A stretch of 64,000 nucleotides of DNA from Buxus sempervirens (taxonomy: Eukaryota > Streptophyta > Magnoliopsida > Buxales > Buxaceae), in the NCBI GenBank assembly GCA_947561395.2, contig OX387185.1, positions 39,256,602 to 39,320,601 of the forward strand, in the 5' to 3' direction. The notes beneath the pieces are model-generated. The model saw only the letters and a list, made by a program, of their open reading frames with translations, had not been told where the DNA came from and ran no database searches. Of the stretch, positions 43,330 through 54,582 are shown one piece after another; position 1 is the stretch's first letter; every line of letters starts with the position of its first letter. A program made the position numbers and the translations under genes.

Positions 43330-43604
43330 TTAATTCAGTTGAGCAATTTTAATAATAGAATACGTAAAATACCATACGATTCAATACGGTGAACCACAAC
43401 CCAAGCAAATCAAAACCCAAGAGGGCTAGCTCACCTAGGGTTGTGTCGATTAACAGTTCAACCAACAAACATATAAGGGCTCTAAGTCTTTTCTATTTCT
43501 ATAGGCATTCAGCTAAAGAAGTTTTCTTCCCCAAGCCGAACTTCAGGCCTTTATCCTTTAACATTCAGACTGTAGTGGGTTTCTAAGTAAAGCTCTTTGT
43601 ACAC

Positions 43605-43765
43605 GTGTAATTCGGTTTGTCCACACGTTCAGAGAAGCTAATATGGTGGCTGACCAGCTTGCAAATCATGGATTAATTAGATTGCTATTCTTTGTTGCTG
43701 GGTTAAGGACCCACCTCCGGCTATCATCACCTTATTATATGATGAGGTCAGAGGTAAATTTTATG
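43605..43765 (+). pseudogene. Fragment of LINE-type RNase H domain
   Basis: Encodes RFVHTFREANMVADQLANHG, matching the end of the RNase H domain found at the C-terminus of plant L1-like elements (HxxREANxxADxLA). Only about 50 residues are recognisable. No other LINE part is visible nearby. Confidence 0.6.
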
Positions 43766-43820
43766 ACAGGTGTGCTTCATAATTAATATATAGTTGGTTT
43801 TTCCACCAGAAAAAAGAAGT

Positions 43821-43940
43821 AATTCGGTTTAATATATTTGGGATCAAAACCAAACCAAATATTTTGAAACCCAACCCTAACCAAACCAAAGGCAATTTTG
43901 GTTCGGTTTTAACCGGAATGAGTTGCACCTTTACTTCAAC
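43821..43940. mobile_element. Remnant of the CGGTTCGGTT hAT-type MITE
   Basis: TTTTGGTTCGGTTTTAACCG followed by GAATGAGTTGCACC corresponds to the right end of the element at 62817-63385. The left end is not found. A second such remnant is at 57690-57735 within the duplicated segment. Confidence 0.5.
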
Positions 43941-44789
43941 CCATAATATCATTCTACAAGAGTTTAGGAGATTGAAACTCAGAAACAAGAAGCTGAGGAA
44001 ATTTACTTTGTTGTACTTGACTTTTGATGATTCGAATGACGACTCCTATTTCTGCAGGTGGAAGAAATTGCGACTTGAAATGAGAAAAGCTCTCTTACTA
44101 AAGAATTGCAAGTTTTGATTTAAGCTTTAAAAACATTTCCAAAGAATTGGAGGAAAGATTTCCAATTCAAATTCCTATCAAAAATATAATTTATAATTCT
44201 ATAGCCCAATTTCAATTCTCAATTTGATTTCTAAGCCCAATTCTTGCTATCAAACATGCTATAGGTTCAACTCAAATTTGTCATAAAGCATAAATGTAGA
44301 AGATTTTATAAATGTGACATATATAAAATTAAAAGAGAATTAAAATTTATTAATTATAATATCAAAGTAGTTAATAATATTATTTAATTTTTAAAAGTAA
44401 TACAAAATTACATATATTATTTAATAAATAAAGTAAGACAAGCTTTAATTGAGATGAGCCCACCCAAATCGGCTAGGCTCATTACATAAAATAAGCCTTT
44501 TTCAGAAGCCATAAGTTGCGAATCCTATTTCCAAGTAGGGATAAAAGGGGCAGGCTTGGACTATGCGAAGGTGACCTAGTCCAACCCAATAATTTGTAAA
44601 CAAGAAATCGAGAAAGAAATAAACTAGCTAAATAATGCACATAGATGAAAAATAATAGAGAAATTGAGCATGTAGCGTGGGGGAGCCGTGCCTCCGCAAT
44701 ACCTGCAGCCAAACATGCCCTCGAATATGAAGAACTGGGATCGTTAGAAAGTGCCAAGACAGGTGGTCCAATAATGTCAACATACGACG

Positions 44790-46200
44790 TTGCTTTTAAG
44801 TGATACTTTTTAAATATAATTTAGATTTAATAATATATATATACCCTGGCTAATTACTTAGAAGGGAAATTGATTTTAAATTTTTTTTTTTTTTGATAAA
44901 AATTGATTTTAAATTATGCTTTTTAAATATAATTCAGATTTAGCCATACTTCTGATATATTTTGTCGCGTACTGATTTCAAATTATACGATTTCAAATTA
45001 TACTTTTTAAATATAAGTCAGATTCAATCATTCTTTTGATTGGTTTTTAGCGTTACCTTTTAAAAATAATCTTGACTTAGCCACTAAATTCTTCACATTC
45101 TGAAATTAGTATTGCTTTTTAAAAATAACCGAGAATGATTGTCATTTTATTGTTCACATAAGGCTTCTTCCAAAAATACCTTCGAAACACTTCTTAACCT
45201 CATTAAAACATAATAACAAACAAATTTTTTTAGAAGCATGTTGAGGGCATTCTTGGAGAAAGTCTTTGATAAATAGTAAAATGACATATTCACAATTATT
45301 TCTATAAATTATGACTAACTTATAATTACCAAGAATTTGGTAACTGAATTAAGATTATTTTTGAAAAGCATTATTAAGTAGCAATTTTCTCTATTTTTTT
45401 GTTTTATACGGCACCGGTCACAGTTTTCTATTTACATATAAGTTTTTTAAGTGATACTTTTTAAAAATATTTCAGATTCAATCTTGTTATTTTCAAAAAT
45501 AGGTAAAATAGTGATATTTTCGTTATGTAGGGCGCAATATATTTTTTTCTTTCTTTATATACTGCATTTGCCCCCATTATATATACAAGGGGAAATTAAT
45601 TTTAATTGATACTTTCAAAGAGGTACAGCAATAGAGGCTCAAAAAGATTGTGACGAGACATGTCGCTGCCCTTCTCTATGCCTCTGTGGCATTGCTTGCA
45701 AGTCTCTCTCTCTCTCTCTGTATCTGCCTTCCTTTGGCAATGAAGATTCTTTGTATTGAATAACTCCATTGAATAGTTTCACTTCAAGTGAGACTTTCGG
45801 TGTGGAAGGGCCTAAGATGAAACGTGTGCGTTGTTCATGTAGTGACCATTGTGGATGCAACTAATGTTTGGGTACTAGAAAGGCGTTCCGCAAATGTGGT
45901 GAAGGTTATACGTGTGTAATATCCTTGTCTTCCAAGTTTTCAAGGAACACGTTTTCTACAAATCATCTTTCTTTGCCCTTCTTACATTAGTTATCATACT
46001 TTAATGTTTATAAATGTGAAATTCATTTGTTAAAGGAAAAGTAATGAAATTGTGTTAAGTAAATCACTTTTGTACTTATATTTGCTTCTTCTTCTTTTTT
46101 TTCTTATACGTATTATTGCATCTTCGGTTTTCTTTTCTTTTTTTTATTTATCAATTTTAACCTCATCTGCACGTGTGAGCACCGCTAGTCTATAACCTAT
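44790..46200 (+). repeat. Metallothionein array, unit 1
   Basis: First of three tandem units of about 1.2-1.45 kb. Order in each: repeated TTTTTAAATATAATTCAGATTT motifs (split by position), GTTTTATACGGCACC-like, AATTACCAAGAATTTGG, a TATATA box, the two metallothionein exons, a conserved 3' part (TTAGTTATCAT) and an end marked by GCACCCCTAGT-like sequence. Units 2 and 3 start at about 46215 and 49250. Confidence 0.85.
45625..45935 (+). pseudogene. Type 4 (Ec) metallothionein pseudogene, copy 1
   Basis: Cys-rich metal-binding protein, normally three Cys blocks joined by linkers and made in seeds (zinc storage). Exon 1 reads DCDETCRCPSLCLCGIACK, the CNDxCGCPxPCPxGxxCx block. A GT-AG intron of about 85-100 bases (CAA/GTCTCT to TTCAAG) fits known MT4 genes. 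Exon 2 reads RCSCSDHCGCN, stop, CLGTRKAFRKCGEGYTCV, the second and third Cys blocks. The start codon is lost, a stop (TAA) replaces a residue in block 2 and several Cys are changed. A TATA box lies at 45556. Dead copy. Confidence 0.8.
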
Positions 46201-46919
46201 ATAAAAAAGGCCTTACGACCTGCTTGCTTGACGACAATTTTTATTAAAAAACACAATATGCTTGTTTGACGATTAAGTGATACTTTGATGGGTAATTCTT
46301 TAGAAAGGAAATTGATTTTTAGTGATGCTTTTCAAATATAATTTAGATTTAGTCATACTTTTGATATTTTTGTTTTATACGACACCATACTGATTTTGAT
46401 ATTCTTTTGATTGAAAAACTGAAAATGAGTGTCATTTTATTGTTCAGACAAGGATTCTTCCAAAAATACCGTCGAAATAGTTCTTAACCTTATTAAAACA
46501 TGATAACAAAAAAATTTTTTTACAAGTATGTTGAGGTAAAAAGTAAAATGACATATTCACAATTATGTCTATAAATTATTACTAATTTCTAATTACCAAG
46601 AATTTGGAAATTGAATTAAGATTATTTTTTTAAAAAGCATTAATAACAATTTCCTCTACTTTTCTTTTTGTTTTTTTTTTGTTTTTTTTTGTTTTTTGTT
46701 TTGTTTTATATGGCGCCAGTCACAGTTTTCAGTTTACATATGATTTTATTAAGTGAAAATTTTTTTAAAATATTTCAGATTCAATCACGTTATTTTCAAT
46801 AGGTAAAATAAGTGATATTTTTGTTATACAGGGCACAATAGTTTTTTTTTTCTTTATATACCATATTTGCACCTATTATATACAAGGAGAAATTGATTCT
46901 AAGTGATACTTTTAAAGAG

Positions 46920-47225
46920 GGACAGCAATAGAGGCTCGAAAAGCTTGCAACGAGACATGTGACTACCCTTCTCCATGCCCTCATGGCTTTACTTGCAGGT
47001 TTCTCTCTGTATCAACCTTCCACTGGTAATGAAGATTCTTCGTATTGAATAACTCCACTGAATAATTTCACTTCAAGCAAGACTTTTGGTGTAGGAGGGC
47101 CTAAGATGCAGCACAGACGTTGTCCATGTTGTGACTGATGTGGATGGAACCCATGTTTGGGTACTAGAAAAGCATTCTGCACATACAGTGAAAGTTATAC
47201 ATGTGTAACATCTTTGCCTTCTCAC
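46920..47225 (+). pseudogene. Type 4 (Ec) metallothionein pseudogene, copy 2
   Basis: Exon 1 reads EARKACNETCDYPSPCPHGF then TCR; exon 2 reads RRCPCCD, stop, CGWNPCLGTRKAFCTYSESY then TCVTS. Block 1 keeps four Cys, block 3 lost two, and a TGA breaks block 2. No ATG. The intron position is as in copy 1. The pattern of different lesions in each copy shows they decayed independently after duplication. Confidence 0.78.
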
Positions 47226-47333
47226 TTTTCCCTTCTTGCATTAGTTATCATTCTCTAATGTTTATAAATGTGGAATATATTTGTCATAGGAAAAGTAACG
47301 AAAATGTGTTAACTAAATCACTTTTCTACTTAT

Positions 47334-49127
47334 TGTAGACACCCCAAATTGCACTAAAAATGAGAAAATAATGAAAACATTAATTGGAATTTAAAACAGG
47401 CCAAAAATGCATGAAAATCAATAATTTAAGCCTTGACCGTATTATATCTACGGGCTAAGCGCGCCCGAATTTTATATACGGGCACGTAGCGCCTGTAATA
47501 CATATACGGACACCTTTGGACCGTAAATCATTTATGGGCACATCAGACTCGTGCGAGGTCTGTTCTTCTCTCGATTTCTGAGCCTTATCTTTAGTCCAAT
47601 ATCCCTTTAAATGAGTGAATTATATATTTTATTCGTGCGAAATATCTTTGTGGATAAAGGATGGACATGATCTTGTGTTTAACTCAAACTGAAACTCTAT
47701 CTTGCCAAACCTTAGACCAACCATGCCCCTGGGTTTGCCTATAAATAGAGGGTCTTTCCTCAAGCTAAGGGCTACGAAAATTTGAAGTCCAAGGAACTCC
47801 AAGAGAAGAAGAGGAACCCCTGCTGCTCTGCTTGCTCAATCCAGGTAAGTCCCTTTTCCCTTTTATTTTCTGTCTTCAATTCTAGAAATAATAGGATCTT
47901 CTCTATTGCTGTAGAATAAGGCCATATTTTGTATCTGTATTCCTAAACTTGCCTCCAAGTACTTCAAGAGTCTCTCTAGCCGTAAAACGTGAAGAGAGAG
48001 CTAGGGGAAACGAGAACAGGTGGATCCCTAGAATAGAACCCCATATCTGTTTTTCTCCTTTTTTTCTAGAATAAAGCCTGTGATTGTGTTTGTATAACCA
48101 AACCTATCTCCAAGTACCTCAAGAATCCTCTCTAGCCGTAAAACGTGAAGAGAGAACTAAGGGAAAAGAGAACAGGTGGATCCGTAGGGTAGACCTCCAT
48201 GTGCTCAAATCTGTGAGATGTGGCTGCTTTAAATATCTTGATCATGTTTTAATTATATATCTGAATAAATACATAAATCCATGATGTTTATAGCACGAGA
48301 TCCCACTTTTTTATAAAATTTGGATTTTTCACATATTTGCACCTACAGCACTGTTTTCGTAATTTTTGGTGATATTAGGCTAAGATCTTGGATTTATCAT
48401 GATCAATATGGTAGATTTGGATCCAGAAGCCTGAAAGTAACTTCTAGGGTTTCATGATGTGGTTTTTGAGTCCTTTTTCATGTTTGAGAGAAGACCCTAC
48501 GATTTAAGTTCTCCCCTTTTGGTGTTCTTCATCAATGTGGGTATTTTTTATTTTTATTTCTGGATTTAATGTGAAATATGGGCTCTACCTATGTCCTGGA
48601 CTATTCAGGTTCAATTTTGAAATATTTTATAAAAATCATATTTTTCTAGATTTCTAGAATTTGACTTGAAGCCAGATTTTTGGATTTTTCACTTTAAATT
48701 GATTTTATTTGATTTTATCCCAATTTTATTTTGATCATGTAACCCTAGGAATGGTATGATCATATTTGAAAGTTCTGGATCAATCAGACTATTCATATGA
48801 AAAAACCATATATTTTTGTCTTCTTTTTGTGATTTCTTGGTTTTATAGCAAGCTTTTTCCTTTAATTTAACATGAACAATACCTGGCAACCACCTTGTGT
48901 AGATGAATAGGGGTGCCTAACACCTTCCCCTGTTCATAACCTAATCCCCTTACCCATCTCTAGTTGTTTTTTTAGGAGGGTTATTTTTACCCTAAAATTG
49001 CCCTTTGTGCTTATTTAATATTTTGGTGTCCATTCACACCTAAATTGAATGGTGGCGACTCTTTGTTTTATTCAATCCCGTGTGATGATGAGGAAGTCAT
49101 TAGATTGATTTTTTCCCATGTCTCACA
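47334..49127 (+). mobile_element. Solo LTR, family A (1794 bp), target duplication CTTAT
   Basis: Begins TGTAGACACCCC and ends CCCATGTCTCACA, flanked by exact CTTAT at 47329-47333 and 49128-49132. It has the 28-bp array (47437-47540), TATAAATAGAGGG at 47740, a donor CAG/GTAAGT at 47845 and duplicated GCCGTAAAACGTGAAG blocks at about 47979 and 48132. Closest here to the E1 LTR. No internal domain. Confidence 0.95.
47435..47550. repeat. 28-bp palindromic array in the solo LTR at 47334 (4 units)
   Basis: Left arms CCGTA, CCGAA, CTGTA and CCGTA start at 47437, 47465, 47493 and 47521, exactly 28 bp apart. Right arms TACGGGC or TACGGAC. It sits about 200-300 bases upstream of the TATA box. Confidence 0.92.
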
Positions 49128-50065
49128 CTTATATTTGCTTTTTTATTTCTTATTCATATTATTGCATCTTCGTTTTTTTTTTTTTATCAATTTTAATCTC
49201 ATTTGGACGTGCAGGCACCCCCTAGTATATAAAAAAGGCCTAGTGACCTACTTGTTGATGTGCCTGGTTGACGACAATTTTTATTTTAAAAAAAAACCAA
49301 CATGACGACAATAGCTTTTAACCGATGATTTTTAAATATAATTCAAATTTAATCATATATACCCTGGGTAATTAGAAAGGAAATTGATTTTACATTATGC
49401 TTTTTAAATATAATTCAAATTTAATCATACTTTTGACACATTTTATGTTTTATAAGGCGTCATACCGATTTTAAGCGATGCTTTTTAAATGTAAGTCATT
49501 CTTTTGATTGGTTTTTAGTGTTACTTTTTAAAATTAATCTTGATTCAACCATCAAATTCTTCATAGTCCGTAATTAGTGTTACTTTTTAAAAGTAACTAA
49601 AAACGATTGTCATTTTATTGTTCACATAAGGTTTCTTCCAAAAATACCCTCAAAAGACTTCTTAACCTCATTAAAACATGATAACAAACAAATTTTTTTA
49701 CAAGTATGTTGAGGGCATTTTTGAAAATATTCTTCGATAAACACTTAAATGACATATTCACAATTATTTCTATAAATTATCACTAATTTTTAATTACCAA
49801 GAATTTGGTAACTGAATTAGGATTATTTTTAAAAAAACCACACTAAATAACAGTTTTCTCTACGTTTTTTTTGTTTTATACGGCGTCGACCGCAGTTTTC
49901 TGTTTACATATGATCTTTTTAAGTGATATTATTTTGAACTGATACCTTTTAAAAATATTTCACATTCAATCATGTTATTTTCAATAATAGGTAAAATGCT
50001 GATACTTTTGTTATATAGGGCACAATGGTTTTTTTTCTATATATACGGTACTTTCCCCCATTACA

Positions 50066-50073
50066 TACCAGGG
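50066..50073. repeat. 8-bp target duplication TACCAGGG, left of hAT element
   Basis: TACCAGGG at 50066-50073 is repeated exactly at 53656-53663. Confidence 0.93.
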
Positions 50074-50116
50074 TAGAGATGCTAACTGGGTCGTGCTGGC
50101 CCAAGCACGGCACGGT

Positions 50117-52878
50117 TGTAGACACCCCAAAATTGCACGATTTTTGATAAATCTTGAAGGAAAGAAATATTTTATTGGAATTTTCAGTTCTTTGCATTGG
50201 GTTTGAGATACTTAACCCATTTGAATCCAAAACGGAAAAGGAAAAGGCCCGAATTCAATCTTTTGTGTAAAGTCAAACCTTTTCCAGTTGAATTTTGTTG
50301 ACTTTTGACCCCAGAAAATAAAATATTTTTTAAAGCCAGATTTCAAGATAATTTTTCCCGGTAATCAGGTTTTTAGCCATGTTATTGCATAAAAGAATTT
50401 TTTTAAGATTTTAAATCTTGGCGAATACCTTGGTTTTAACATATTGAACTTTTTTTCCAGACCTGAAAAATCAGAATTTTGCCTAGAACTGGAAAGTTGA
50501 CTTTTTATTCACTTGGAATTTGGGTCTGGAACTATTTTTAATGGATTCAAATGGGGGGTGTTTGCTTATTTACATGTAATATCTTAAGTAAATGGAGATT
50601 AAAAAATACGAGGACATTTACTTAAACGATATTACATGTAAATAAGTATTACCTATGTTAAAATTCGAAAAAAAGGCTTTTTTCCTTGTATCCAGCAACT
50701 CAGGCCGGATACAAGTATTTTCCTTTGTATCCGGTGGAACATACCGGATACAAGCAATCCTTAGTATATCCGGCATTATAGACCGGATACATAAGTTTTG
50801 CTCAAAAATTAGGGTTTTCCGAGAGAAATCACTTTTTACCATCATATCCCTCATTAAATGAGGGGAAATCTCGGAAACAGCCTTAGGGTTAAGGTTGGTG
50901 GGTTCTAGACATTAAGTTGTGTCTACCAACAACCCTAGCCTTTGCCTATAAACAGGAGGCTCCTCCTTAAGCAAAGGGCCATTAACTCTTGTTTTGAATT
51001 CTCACCAAGAAGAACTCCAAGAGAAGAGGGAAATCGCTGCGGAAGTGCATCCAGAATTCAGGTAAGCCTCAAACTTTTCTTTTATTTTCTGTTTTTACAT
51101 TCCTAGATCTAGATCTCTTCTTCTACCTTTCTGTAGAATAAGGTCTTCTTTGTGTGTGAAAACCCTTCCCCGGCTCAAAGTATCTCGAGACTCCCCCTAG
51201 CCGTAAAACGTGAAGGCGGGATCTAGGAGAAACGAGACTGGGGATTGACCCTAGTGCTAGAACCTATGTAGCATAAAGCTTTTTGATTGATTGTAAACCG
51301 TTTCATATTCAAAGTACCCTTGATTATCTTGAAGAACCGTGTTTAACGGGGAGAGAGAACAGAGGGAAACGATAATGGAACGGAACCCTAGGTTGTTTTA
51401 GAACCTTATTTTGATGAATATGTATGCATGCTATGTTGTTCTATTGATCTTGTATGGTTTTTCATACTTGCACTTACATATCACTATTTTGGCGGGATAG
51501 GCTCATATTTTGGGTTTATTGCATTTATTGTGATAAATCTGAAATAAATGGCTTCAATCAATTCTGGAATGTTTTGAAATGGTTTTTAAAAGATTTGGAT
51601 TCATCTTGCACGAATCACACACACTTTGTCACAGTTTTGAGTTGTTTTTCTCCAAAAAAGGCTTAACTTGACAGCAACTGTACCCCGACTTCGGACACTC
51701 ATAACTTCATCGTCCGGATGAATTTTGGAGTGATTCCAGAACCATGGGAAAGGTGAGGCTGTGTAGTTTATGTCCACCAAAGTTCATTAATTTCTATCAA
51801 GCGGATTTTTGACACCTCTCTGTCGAAGTTGATTGGACAGTTCAGGTTCAAATACAGAACTTGTCACTTCGACGGAGCGCCATGTGTTCGTTTTAAGTCC
51901 GATTCGAATGATTTTTGTTTCTGGGCACTCCTTTATGAGTCTGTTTTTAAATCCAATTGGTTTCATAATTTTTTGACTCCATTTGAATTATTGGTAACAG
52001 ATTTACTCAGAGCTGCTCATTAGTACTTTTCTGGGTAAATCTGTGATCTTCGGGGCCTGTTCGGGAGACCACCCAAGGCTCATCCGAATGAGTTTTTGTA
52101 TGAAGCTAGTTTCTTTTGAAAGATGGTCATACAGACTTCAATCACACCAAATTTCGTGGGGTTTTATGAAGTGGATTATTCTAGGTGAGTTTCCAAAGTT
52201 GCCTACTTGCTACTTTTGATTTTCTCCGGCAGCAACCTTACAAGGAACATAACTCTTAGGTTTTCACCCGGAATTACTTGAAATTTTGCATGAGACTATT
52301 ATTTACCATAATCTTTCAAATGGATTTGGTTTGATTTGATTTAAAATTGGATTTGAGTGATTTCAAGACAAATGGCATTACTTTTCACCGAATTTTCCGG
52401 ATTTGATTCAACTTGGCTTTGTACATTCTTTTGCTTGGTTTTTTATCCTTTTATGACATTTCAGAAATGATATTGACATAAGAGAAGATCTAAAATCCAT
52501 TTGGATCTTCATGTAAATATATCATACACTTGTTCCTTTTTCAAGGCTTTTCATGATTTTTTAGCAAGCTTCCTATTTTCTTTAGCATGAACAAACACTT
52601 GGCAACCATCTTGTGTGGGTGAATGGGGGTGCCTAACACCTTCCCCCGTTCATAATCTAATCCCCTTACCCATCTCTGGATTTGATTTTCAAGTAGGGCT
52701 ATTTTTACCCTAGAATTTGCCTTTTAGCACTTTTTTGCTATTTTTGCTTATTTTTAATTCTTTTGGTGTCCATTCTCACTTCAAAATTATGAATGATGGC
52801 GACTCTCCCACTTTTGCATCGATCCCCGTGTGTTGACGGAGGGATGATCATTCCGGTGATTTTTTCCCGTGTCTCACA
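50117..52878 (+). mobile_element. Solo LTR, family A (2762 bp), in the hAT element
   Basis: Begins TGTAGACACCCC and ends CCCGTGTCTCACA. Flanks ACGGT (50112-50116) and ACGGC (52879-52883) agree in four of five bases, consistent with an old target duplication. Contains a three-unit 39-bp array, TATAAACAGGAGG at 50948 and a donor CAG/GTAAGC at 51062. Nearest relative here is the E2 3' LTR. Confidence 0.9.
50686..50800. repeat. 39-bp palindromic array in the solo LTR at 50117 (3 units)
   Basis: Units start at 50688, 50727 and 50766, 39 bp apart. Arms GTATCCGG with CCGGATAC; compared with E2 the core has changed from CCGAC to CCGGC/CCGGT on both arms, so pairing is kept. Confidence 0.93.
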
Positions 52879-53695
52879 ACGGCGTAGCGGGCCCCCCTAA
52901 ATGGGCACGCGGCCCATTTAGGCACGGCCCGCCAGGGCACGTGACCCGACAAGCCGTGGCCCATTCGGCACGCGGGCGGCACAAGCCGGTGGGCCATCCG
53001 TGTGCTTTGCCTGGTGGGCCGGCCCAACAGCAGGCACGTGGCCCACCAGGCCCACCGAACAGCTAGTCGTTTGGTTCCTCTAAAAAGTGATTTTTTTCAC
53101 TTTTTTTACTATTTTACCCCCACAATAACCATATTAGGGGGGTATGCATGTAATTGACTGTAAATGAACATTTTTACCCTTTTAAGTACCATTCCATTCC
53201 AAATCAGGCTTCTTCTCTTCTCCTCTTCCTTTGTTAGTCTTGTTTAGAGTTTTGGCTAATGGCCGGTATAGTGCTCACATGGGAGCGTCTCTAGGCCGAC
53301 CATTAACAAATATCTAAATGGGATTTTAAGAAAGTTTGGAAAACACTTTTGCATTTCTTCATCTCAGCATGGTTCAAGAGATAAGTAACTTCTACTTGTA
53401 ATTTATTTACATTTTTTTTTAACAAAATCTATCCCAGTATGTGTAACACAATTTTGTGAATAATAAACATATTTTTCAAAATTTTTTGTGATTTTTTTTA
53501 ATATTTTTTTCTAATTTTCCTTGATTTAAAAAAAAACCATTACTTTATACCTAGGCCTGCCGTGCCTAGGTATATGGAAAACGGGACGGGTTGACACCCC
53601 CAGCCCACAATAAACGGGCCTGAGCCGTGCCGGGTCGGCCCATTTAGCAACCCTATACCAGGGGAAATTGATTTTAAGTGATATTTTTCAAAGAA

Positions 53696-54040
53696 GGACA
53701 GCAATAGAGGCTTGAAAAGCTTGCAACGATACATGTGGCTGCCCTTTTCCATGCCCCAGTGGCATTGCTTGCAAGTCTCTTTCTTTGTATCTGCCTTCCT
53801 CTGGTAATAAAGATTTTTTGTATTGAATAACTCCACTGAATAGTTTCACTTCAAGTAAAACTTTCAGTATGGGAGGGCCTAAGATGCAGCACATGCATTG
53901 TTCATGTGGTGACCGTTGCGGATGCAACTTTTGTTTTGACACTGGAAAGGCATTCTGCAAGCGCGGTACTAGAAAGGCATTACGCAAGTGCGGTGAAGGT
54001 TATATGTGTGTAACATCCTTGTCTTCCAAGCTTTCAGGGA
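53696..54040 (+). pseudogene. Type 4 (Ec) metallothionein pseudogene, copy 3
   Basis: The best-preserved copy. Exon 1 reads KACNDTCGCPFPCPSGIACK after a TGA that replaces CGA in copy 2. Exon 2 reads MQHMHCSCGDRCGCNFCF, then DTGKAFCKRG and KALRKCGEGYMCVTS. A 27-base segment is tandemly duplicated at 53939-53992 (TGGAAAGGCATTCTGC and TAGAAAGGCATTACGC), lengthening the linker by nine residues. Its promoter half is 3.6 kb away because of the hAT insertion. The Cys spacing leaves little doubt about the family. Probably dead. Confidence 0.82.
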
Positions 54041-54582
54041 ATACATTTTTAGCAAATCTTTTCACTTTGTCCTTCTTGCATTAGTTATCATACTCTAAGG
54101 TTTATAAATGTGGAATTTATTTGTTAAAGAAAAAGTATTGAAATTGTGTTAACTAAATCACTTTTGTATTTATATTTGTTTTTTTTTCTTATACATATTA
54201 TTACATCTTCGTGTTTCTTTTCATCAATTTTAACCTCATTTGAACGTGCGGAGCATGTATAGGCACCCCTAGTCATACAGTAAAAAGGAAGAATTAAAAG
54301 GTCTTTTAGAGGAAAAAATTAAACCTTACTGTAATTTTCCCAAATAAAGCACATTTAACTGATTAAGCGTAAAAATTGGGTCCGAGTTGTACTAGAAATG
54401 AGACATGATTGCCAAGTGCAAAAACAGAGAATCAAATCTTCTGCAACTGTAGGATTCTCCACAAATCTTCTACAACAACCGTAGGATTCTCCACGTGAAA
54501 ACATCCCACCTGAAGACCCTGAAACAAGGCAGCCCCAAATTAGGGAAGATTTCATCATGAGTAGACCCTTTCTTTTTCTTTT

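Larger units (their letters stand above)
43380..44789. repeat. Segmental duplicate, left copy (partner 57500-58225)
   Basis: Shares with 57500-58225 the blocks AACCAAGAGGGCTA-like, CATTCTACAAGAGTTTAGG, AAGTAGGGATAAAAGGGGCA and AGCGTGGGGGAGCCGTGCC, in the same order and strand. Similarity ends at about 44789, where the metallothionein array begins. A minus-strand frame (44482-44757) in it has no recognised homology. Confidence 0.85.
46215..49240 (+). repeat. Metallothionein array, unit 2 (interrupted by a solo LTR)
   Basis: Second tandem unit. It is shorter in its upstream part than units 1 and 3 and is split at 47333/49128 by a solo LTR in its 3' part. Without the LTR it is about 1.23 kb. 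Confidence 0.85.
50074..53655. mobile_element. Non-autonomous hAT element, split by a solo LTR
   Basis: Ends TAGAGATGCTAACTGGG (left) and, on the other strand, TAGGGTTGCTAAATGGG (right) form inverted repeats, with exact 8-bp target duplications TACCAGGG. Eight-base duplications and TAGRGWTG-type ends define hAT elements. Excluding the solo LTR at 50117-52878 it is about 815 bp, with GGCACGGCCC-rich ends and no transposase. Confidence 0.88.
49250..54275 (+). repeat. Metallothionein array, unit 3 (interrupted by a hAT element)
   Basis: Third tandem unit. The promoter half lies at 49250-50073 and the exon half at 53656-54275. The hAT element separates TATATATA (about 50038) from exon 1. Without the insert it is about 1.44 kb. 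Confidence 0.85.

Noticed and set aside
52869-53066. Pro/Gly/His-rich open frame at 52.9 kb
   Set aside because: It is the GGCCC/GGCAC-rich subterminal part of the hAT element; no protein homology.
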